A DNA stretch of 64,000 bases from JACVRW01 sp963757815 (GTDB lineage Bacteria; Actinomycetota; Thermoleophilia; Solirubrobacterales; Thermoleophilaceae): positions 15,694 to 79,693 of the forward strand of contig CAVWSN010000016.1 of the NCBI GenBank assembly GCA_963757815.1. The letters are read 5' to 3'. Both the position numbers and the translations under genes were made by a program. The notes under the pieces are model-generated. The model had not been told where the DNA came from. It saw only the letters and a list, made by a program, of their open reading frames with translations, and ran no database searches. Every line of letters begins with the position of its first letter. Within the stretch, counting starts at the first letter, position 1. Below, piece by piece: positions 58,344-64,000 of the stretch.

Positions 58344-61300
58344 ATGGCGGACTTGGCGGAGCGCGACTACATCGAAGCGGTACGGAGCCGGGTCGTCGTC
58401 TTCGACGGCGGCATGGGCGCCACGCTCGAGCAGTTCGACCTGACCTCTGAGGACTACGGCGGCCTTCCCGGCAAGTGCCACGAGGCGCTCGTCCTGCACC
58501 GGCCGGACGTGATCCAGGGCGTGCACGAGTCGATGCTCGCCGCCGGCGCCGAGGTGGTCGAGACCGACACCTTCCAGGGCAGCCGTCTGAAGCTCGAGGA
58601 GTGGGGGCTCGGTGAGCACACGCTCGAGATCAACCGCAAGGCGACCGAGATCGCCCGCGCCGCGGCCGGTGAGCAGCGCTTCGTGGCCGGCTCGATCGGC
58701 CCCACGGGCCACCTGCCCGCGTCCGACGACCCCACGCTCGGGAAGATCACCTTCCGCGAGCTCGTCGAGGTGTTCACCGAGCAGGCACAGGGGCTCGTCG
58801 AGGGCGGCGCCGACCTGATCATCATCGAGACCGCGCAGGACATCCTCGAGGTCAAGGCGGCCGTGTTCGGCGCCCGCGAGGCCTTCAAGCAGAGCGGCCG
58901 CACGCTGCCGATCCAGACGAGCGTCTCGCTGCTGCCGAACGGCGGCAAGATGCTGCTCGGCACCGACATCCAGGCGGTGCTGACCACCCTCACCGCCCTC
59001 GACGTCGACGTGATCGGACTCAACTGCTCGACCGGGCCCGAGGACATGCGCGACGCGATCCGCTACCTCGGCGAGTTCAGCCCGGTGCCGGTGCACTGCA
59101 TCCCGAACGCCGGCCTGCCGCTTCAGGGGCCCGACGGCGAGACGATCTTCCCAGAGCAGCCCGACCCGCTGGCGGACCGGCTGCAGGAGTTCGTCGAGCG
59201 CTACGGGATCTCGATCGTGGGCGGCTGCTGCGGCACCACGCCCGACCACATCGCAGCGATCGTCGAGCGCGTCGGCCGCCGCGACGCCACTCCGCGCCCG
59301 GACACCCGCCGCGCGCTCGTGTCCTCGATGATGACCGCCACGCCGCTCGTGCAGGAGCCGCGCCCGACGCTGGTCGGCGAGCGCGTCAACTCGCAGGGCT
59401 CGCGCAAGGCGAAGGAGCTGCTGCTGGCGGACGACTACGACGGCATCCTGCGGATCGCCGAGGACCAGGTCGAGGGCGGCGCCCATGTGCTCGACGTCTG
59501 CGTGGCGCTCACGGAGCGCCAGGACGAGGACGTCCAGATGAGCGAGGTCGTCAAACGCATCTCGCTGACCCAGCCCGCGCCGATCCAGGTCGACTCGACC
59601 GAGCCCGACGTGATCCAGGCCGCGCTCGAGCGGATCCCCGGCCGGGCGATCGTCAACTCGGTCAACCTCGAGGCGGGGCGCGCCAAGCTCGACATCGTCG
59701 CGCCGCTGGCGAAGGCGCACGGCGCCGCGCTGATCGCGCTGACGATCGACGAGGTCGGCATGGCCAAGACCGCCGAGCGCAAGCTCGAGGTGGCCAAGCG
59801 GATCGTCGAGCTCGCCTGCGACGACCACGGGCTCGACCGCGAGGCGCTCATATTCGACGCGCTCACCTTCACGCTCACCACCGGCGACGACGAGTGGAAG
59901 CCCTCCGCCGTCGAGACGATCGAGGGCATCAGGCTGATCAAGAAGGAGCTTCACGGCGTCAAGACCTCGCTCGGGGTCTCGAACGTCTCGTTCGGCGTCT
60001 CGCCCGGCGCGCGCGCGGTGCTCAACTCGGTCTTCCTCCACCACTGCGTGGAGGCGGGGCTCGACCTCGCGATGGTCAACCCCAACCACATCACGCCCTA
60101 CAACGAGATCCCGGAGAACGAGCGCGAGCTCACCGACGACCTCGTCTTCAACCGCCGCGAGGACGCCCTCGAGCGCTTCATCGGGCATTTCGAGCAGAAG
60201 GGCGAGGAGGAGGCCGACGACGGCGGCGCCGACCCACCGAGGGCATGGAGCCGGAGGAGGCGCTCCACTTCCACATCCTGCGCCGCAAGAAGGAGGGCGT
60301 GGAGGACTGGATCGACCGCTCGGTCGAGAAGATCGGCGCGGTTCCGACGCTGAACGACGTGCTGCTGCCCGCCATGAAGGAGGTCGGCGACAAGTTCGGC
60401 GCCGGCGAGCTGATCCTGCCGTTCGTGCTCCAGTCGGCCGAGGTGATGAAGCGCGCGGTCGCCCAGCTCGAGAACTACCTCGACCGCATCGAGGGCCACA
60501 CCAAGGGCAAGGTCGTGATCGCGACCGTGTTCGGCGACGTGCACGACATCGGCAAGTCGCTCGTCAACACGATCCTCACCAACAACGGCTACACGGTGAT
60601 CGACCTCGGCAAGCAGGTGCCGGTGGACACGATCATCAACGCCGCCGTCGAGCACGACGCCGACGCGATCGGCCTGTCGGCGCTGCTCGTGTCGACCTCC
60701 AAGCAGATGCCGATCTGCGTCCAGGAGCTGCACCAGCGCGGGCTCGAGTTCCCGGTCCTGGTGGGCGGCGCGGCCATCAACCGCGACTTCGGGCGCCGCA
60801 TCCTCTATCCGCACGGCAAGGAGTCGGACGAGATCTACGAGCCGGGCGTCTACTACTGCAAGGACGCCTTCGCGGGGCTGGCGACGGTCGACCAGCTGGT
60901 GGACGCGGAGACGCGCGACGCGCTGGTGGAGCGCTTCCGCGCCGAGGCCAAGGAGCTCCGCGAGAAGCCGGTAGTGGTGGACGACGCCCCGCCGGTCACG
61001 GACGACTCCGTGCGCTCGTCGGCCCGCACCGACACACCGATTCCCGAGCCGCCCTTCTGGGGCGTGCGCGAGATCGACGTGGACCTCGACGACGTCTTCC
61101 CCTATCTCGACCGCCACGTGCTCTTCAAGCTGCACTGGGGCGGCCGCGGCGTGAAGGGAGAGGACTGGGAGCGCCTCGTCGGCGACGACTTCCAGCCGCG
61201 CCTGGAGCGCATGTGGGCTGAGCAGGACTACCTGCGTCCGCGGGCCAAGCTCGGCTACTTCCCCTGCGCCGCGGACGGTAACGCGCTGGTCGTCTTCGAT

Positions 61301-61924
61301 CCGGCCGACGCGTCGCAGGAGCTCGAGCGACTCGTCTTCCCGCGCCAGCCGAAGCACGACCGCATCTGCCTCACCGACTTCTTCAGGCCGATCGAGTCGG
61401 GCGAGCGCGACGTGGTGGCGCTCCAGGGCGTGACGGTGGGCCCCGAGGTGACCGAGCTGATGGCGCAGCTCGAGCGCGACGGCGAGTTCGCCGAGCAGCT
61501 CTTCACGCACGGGCTCGGCGTGCAGACCGCCGAGGGCCTCGCGGAGTGGCTCCACTCGGAGGCGCGCCGCGGGCTCGGCATCGACCTCGACCAGGGCCGG
61601 CGCTACTCGTGGGGCTACCCGGCCTGCCCCGACCAGTCCGAGCACGAGAAGGTCTGGCGGCTCTTGCGCCTCGACGAGATCGGCATGTACCTCTCGGACG
61701 GCTACGCCGTGATGCCCGAGCAGTCGACGGTCGCGATCGTCGCCCACCACCCGCAGGCGGTCTACTTCGGCATGAAGTCCGGCTTCATCCCGAAGGAAAA
61801 GGCACCCGACGAGCTGATCGCGGGCACCGAGCGCGGCGGCGAGCTGCCGCCCGAGTCGGAGCCGGCCGAGGGCTCGGTCGAGGTCGAGCCGGCGCGCCGG
61901 CCGGGGGACGAAGTTCCCGTCTGA
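58344..61924 (+). CDS. metH: Cobalamin-dependent methionine synthase, one frame break
   Basis: Modules in order. Homocysteine domain: VFDGGMGATLEQF, zinc Cys residues in IGLNCSTGPED and VGGCCGTTPDH. Pterin domain: RPTLVGERVNSQGSRKAKEL, then IQVDSTEPDV. Cap and B12 domain: KVVIATVFGDVHDIGKSLVN, whose DxHxxG binds cobalamin. AdoMet activation domain: GRRYSWGYPACPDQSEHEKV. It methylates homocysteine from methyl-THF. A single indel near 60235, in the linker before the B12 cap (GMEPEEALHFHILRRKKEGV), splits it. Repaired length is about 1,193 residues, normal for MetH. A 30-bp palindrome abuts the start. Confidence 0.97.
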
Positions 61925-61927
61925 GCG

Positions 61928-63119
61928 CTAGCGCCACGTCACGTGGAGCGCCGGCGGCTTCCTGAAGACGAGCCCGCGGGGCGCGGTCGGGTGCGCCGGG
62001 TCGAGCTGCAGGCGCGGCAGGCGAGCAAAGAGACGGCCGATCGCGGTCTGGGCCTCCAAGCGCGCCAGGTGCATGCCGACGCAGACGTGAGGCCCGGCCG
62101 CGAAGGCGAGCTGGTGGCGAGCGTTCGCGCGGCGGACGTCGTAGCGATCAGGATTGGGAAAGAAGGCCGGGTCGCGGTTCGCGCCTGCGATCGAGACCGT
62201 GACGAGCTCGCCCTGGCTGATCGAGGCGTCGCCGAGCCGGACATCGCCGGTTGCGTAGCGGTCGATCACGGCGGCCGCCGGCTCGAGCCGCAGCGACTCC
62301 TCGACTGCGTTCGGTAGCAGCGCGTCGTCGCGCTCGACGAGCGCGCGCTGCTCGGGATGGGCGAGTAGGTGGAAGATCGCGTTCGCGATCATCCCCTCGG
62401 TCGTCTCGATGGCGCCGAACAGGAGCACCGCGCAGTTCGAGACGACCTCGGCGCGCGTGAGCCCACCGGCCTGGCTCGCGGCCGCGGCCAGCGACGAGCC
62501 AGCGTCTCCGTCGAGCACAGGCTCGACGCTCGAGCGCAGCGCCGCGAACGCCTCCCGGCCGGCGGGGGTCACCGGGTCGCCCGCGGCGACGCCCGTCACG
62601 GCGCCGACGATCGCGTCGTACCAGCCGAGGATCGTGGCCGTCTCCGTGTCCTCGAGTCCGAGCGCGCGCACAGCGACGGTCGCCGCCAGCGGACCGGCCA
62701 GACCGCGGCGCAGCTCGGCGCGCCCGTCCGGCTCGATCGCGTCGATCAGCCGCTCGGTCTCCGCCTCAACGAGCGTCGTGAAGCGCGTTCGCACCGCGTC
62801 GAGGCGAAACGGCCGCGCGAACGGGTCGCGATGGCGGCTGTGCTGGGCGCCGTCGAGCGTGAGCATGCTCGGCCCAACGACCTGGCCTGTGGAGAAGCGG
62901 GGATCGTCGACCGTGAAGCTCGCCGGGTCGCGCATCGCCACGCAGCGCGAGATCGCGCCGCGTGACGAGCCAGCCCCCGAGCGCAGGCAGCCACGACACC
63001 GGCTCGCGCTCCCGCAGCCGCGCGAGCAGCGGATGCGGATCGAGCTCGAGCTCCTCGAGGCTGGCGGCGGCGCCGATCGGAAACGACCTCTCCCGCGACC
63101 GACGCCGTGCTTCATCCAT
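61928..63119 (-). CDS. Cytochrome P450, one frame break near the N-terminus
   Basis: From ATG 63119: RSFPIGAAASLEELELDPHP and LPALGGWLVTRRDLA, then a break near 62950. The rest reads RDPASFTVDDPRFSTGQVVG. I-helix LLFGAIETTEGMIANAIFHL; ExxR in NAVEESLRLEPAAAVIDRYA; heme loop LAFAAGPHVCVGMHLARLEA with the Cys ligand. This is a class I bacterial P450 of about 396 residues after repair, and the substrate is unknown. Redox partners could be the FprA reductase at 50.7 kb and a ferredoxin not seen here. Its end lies 4 bp past the metH stop. Confidence 0.92.
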
Positions 63120-63195
63120 GCCCTCAGTCTTGCCGTTCCCGACGGAGCGGCACGTGCTCAGCCGGCAGCTGTCACTCTCCGATAGCTTTGGCGCG

Positions 63196-63583
63196 GTGCC
63201 CGAGGCAAGCGAGTTCGCGGCGCGCGTCTATGCGGCGATCAACGCTCGCGACCGCGGTGCCATCACGGCGCTGTGCGCCCCCGACATCGTCGTCGGGACC
63301 ACCGTCGAGGCGTATCGCGGCCCCGAGGCTGTTCTCGATTGGCTGGACGAGGGCGACGACGCCTTCGACGATTTCAGCGTCGAGCTGCTCGAGGTCGAGG
63401 AGCTCGCCGGACACGTCGTGGCTATCGATGCGCCAGCAAGGCCGCGGGAAGGCGAGCGGCGCGGAGGTGGACCACCGCTTCACCCACGTCTGGACACTCC
63501 GTGACGGCCGGGCGATCAGGATGCAGTCCTTCGCGAACCGCGACGACGCCGTTCGCTACGCCGGGCGAAGCGCGGGCGCCTGA
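63196..63583 (+). CDS. SnoaL/NTF2-like protein, one frame break
   Basis: From GTG 63196: VPEASEFAARVYAAINARDR, DIVVGTTVEAYRGPEAVLDW and FSVELLEVEELAGHVVAID. The frame breaks near 63432; the other frame reads EVDHRFTHVWTLRDGRAIRM and SFANRDDAVRYAG to the stop. The whole is a typical small NTF2-fold SnoaL-like protein of about 128 residues. These bind or transform small molecules; the function here is unknown. It is divergent from the P450 gene across about 75 bp. Confidence 0.78.
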
Positions 63584-63628
63584 GAAGCCCGCGCCAAAGG
63601 CGACCGGGGTGGATCGGCGGTTGAGACC

Positions 63629-63880
63629 TCAGCCCTTCTCCTCGAGGACCGAGCGTCGCTCGCGGTACTGCTCGAGACTCAGTTCGCCTTCGGCGAAGCG
63701 CCGCTCGAGGACGTCGATCCCGGTTTCCCGACGGCCGCCTGCCCAGGATGGGCTGCCGCTGCGACCGCGTACCAGCAACACGATGCCGATGATGAGCAGC
63801 AGCCAGAACAGTGGCCCGGGCAGGATCCACCACCCGCCCGCAAAAGCCATCAGAGCTGTCGAAGGTTCCGTCGGGATCAT
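63629..63880 (-). CDS. SHOCT-domain membrane protein
   Basis: 83 residues from ATG 63880, with GGAGG 8 bp upstream. One or two hydrophobic helices (ALMAFAGGWWILPGPLFWLL, LIIGIVLLVRGR) are followed by the SHOCT motif (DVLERRFAEGELSLEQYRER). SHOCT is a short oligomerisation domain found in many bacterial proteins of unknown role. I see no gene in the last 120 bp of the window. Confidence 0.85.
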   Translation of the reverse strand: MIPTEPSTALMAFAGGWWILPGPLFWLLLIIGIVLLVRGRSGSPSWAGGRRETGIDVLERRFAEGELSLEQYRERRSVLEEKG

Positions 63881-64000
63881 CCGGGTGTCCTCCTTGTTCA
63901 GGGCATGTGGCTCGACTGGGCCTTTGGCAAGTCCCACCGTGACGCCCGGTGGCCGCTCCGTCTATCCGGAATTCCCCCTACGGCCCCAAGGGCATCTCCA

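Noticed and set aside
60200..60260. Programmed frameshifting in metH
   Set aside because: No slippery heptamer or downstream structure stands out, and similar breaks occur in many unrelated genes here; sequencing indels explain them better.
1..64000. tRNA, rRNA, riboswitch and CRISPR features
   Set aside because: I saw no cloverleaf-like sequence with a GTTCRANNC arm, no rRNA, no B12-box before metH and no regular short direct-repeat array. A covariance-model scan could still find small RNAs I missed.

Overview
This window is about 64 kb of very GC-rich DNA (roughly 70% GC by eye). Genes are densely packed and often coupled by ATGA or GTGA overlaps, with GTG and TTG starts and few intergenic gaps. 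Gene content points to an actinobacterium: coproheme decarboxylase (HemQ), an FprA-type ferredoxin-NADP reductase, a PimA-like glycosyltransferase, DUF3618/DUF1469 envelope genes, an AbiEi-DUF559 gene and DUF899/DUF2804 proteins. A Thermoleophilia/Solirubrobacterales-type organism is my best inference, but no rRNA or other marker here proves it. I saw no tRNA, rRNA, CRISPR array, prophage or transposase.

Layout. 1-2.4 kb: end of an SDR gene, a GNAT acetyltransferase, an acidic protein and an AbiEi/DUF559 gene with a palindromic operator over its start. 2.4-5.4 kb: an AsnC regulator divergent from hpd-hmgA (tyrosine to homogentisate to maleylacetoacetate). 5.4-12.6 kb: minus-strand SnoaL, SDR, cupin, two acyl-CoA dehydrogenases, a HerA-like ATPase and a formamidase/acetamidase, several of them start/stop coupled. 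12.7-19 kb: a dihydrolipoamide-dehydrogenase-like flavoenzyme, a secreted GH15 glucoamylase-like protein, an OmpR/histidine-kinase pair, an NAD(P)-binding protein and an alkyltransferase-like protein. 19-25.9 kb: DUF899, VOC and UspA genes, then a plus-strand acyl-CoA run (crotonase, arginase-like, carboxyltransferase, BKACE, MerR). 26-34.6 kb: CapA and DUF2804, a nitrilase-TetR pair, a four-gene envelope operon, a sulfotransferase and a set of membrane proteins. 34.6-35.4 kb: a degenerate stretch with a truncated GAP-family gene. 35.4-45.7 kb: ZIP transporter, formylglycine-generating enzyme, metallo-hydrolase, holin-like/phosphodiesterase fusion, flippase-like protein, AI-2E permease, DegV, epimerase and ArsR regulator. 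46-47 kb: a compact Fe-S module (bolA-grx divergent from erpA). 47-64 kb: AlkA-like glycosylase, ABC1 kinase, Ppx/GppA, FprA, a membrane protein fused to a PI-PLC-like domain, HemQ, a PimA-like transferase fused to a flippase-like domain, metH, a P450, a SnoaL protein and a SHOCT protein.

Two themes stand out. First, about 19 single-base frame breaks interrupt some 15 otherwise well-preserved genes, including metH, hmgA and a carboxyltransferase. This pattern fits indel errors in a draft assembly better than decay, so I annotate these genes as whole CDSs. Second, several DNA signals are not explained by the genes. There is a 61-bp palindromic repeat in two inverted copies 32 kb apart (59/61 identical). 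A shared operator (AAAGTA..AGT, 3 bp, ACTTCCTACTTT) lies upstream of both an acyl-CoA dehydrogenase and the acyl-CoA carboxyltransferase. A 30-bp palindrome sits against the metH start, and TetR-, ArsR-, AsnC- and AbiEi-type inverted repeats lie at the promoters of their own genes. The best candidate for new biology at the protein level is the glycosyltransferase-flippase fusion at 55.9-58.2 kb, followed by the membrane-anchored PI-PLC-like protein.
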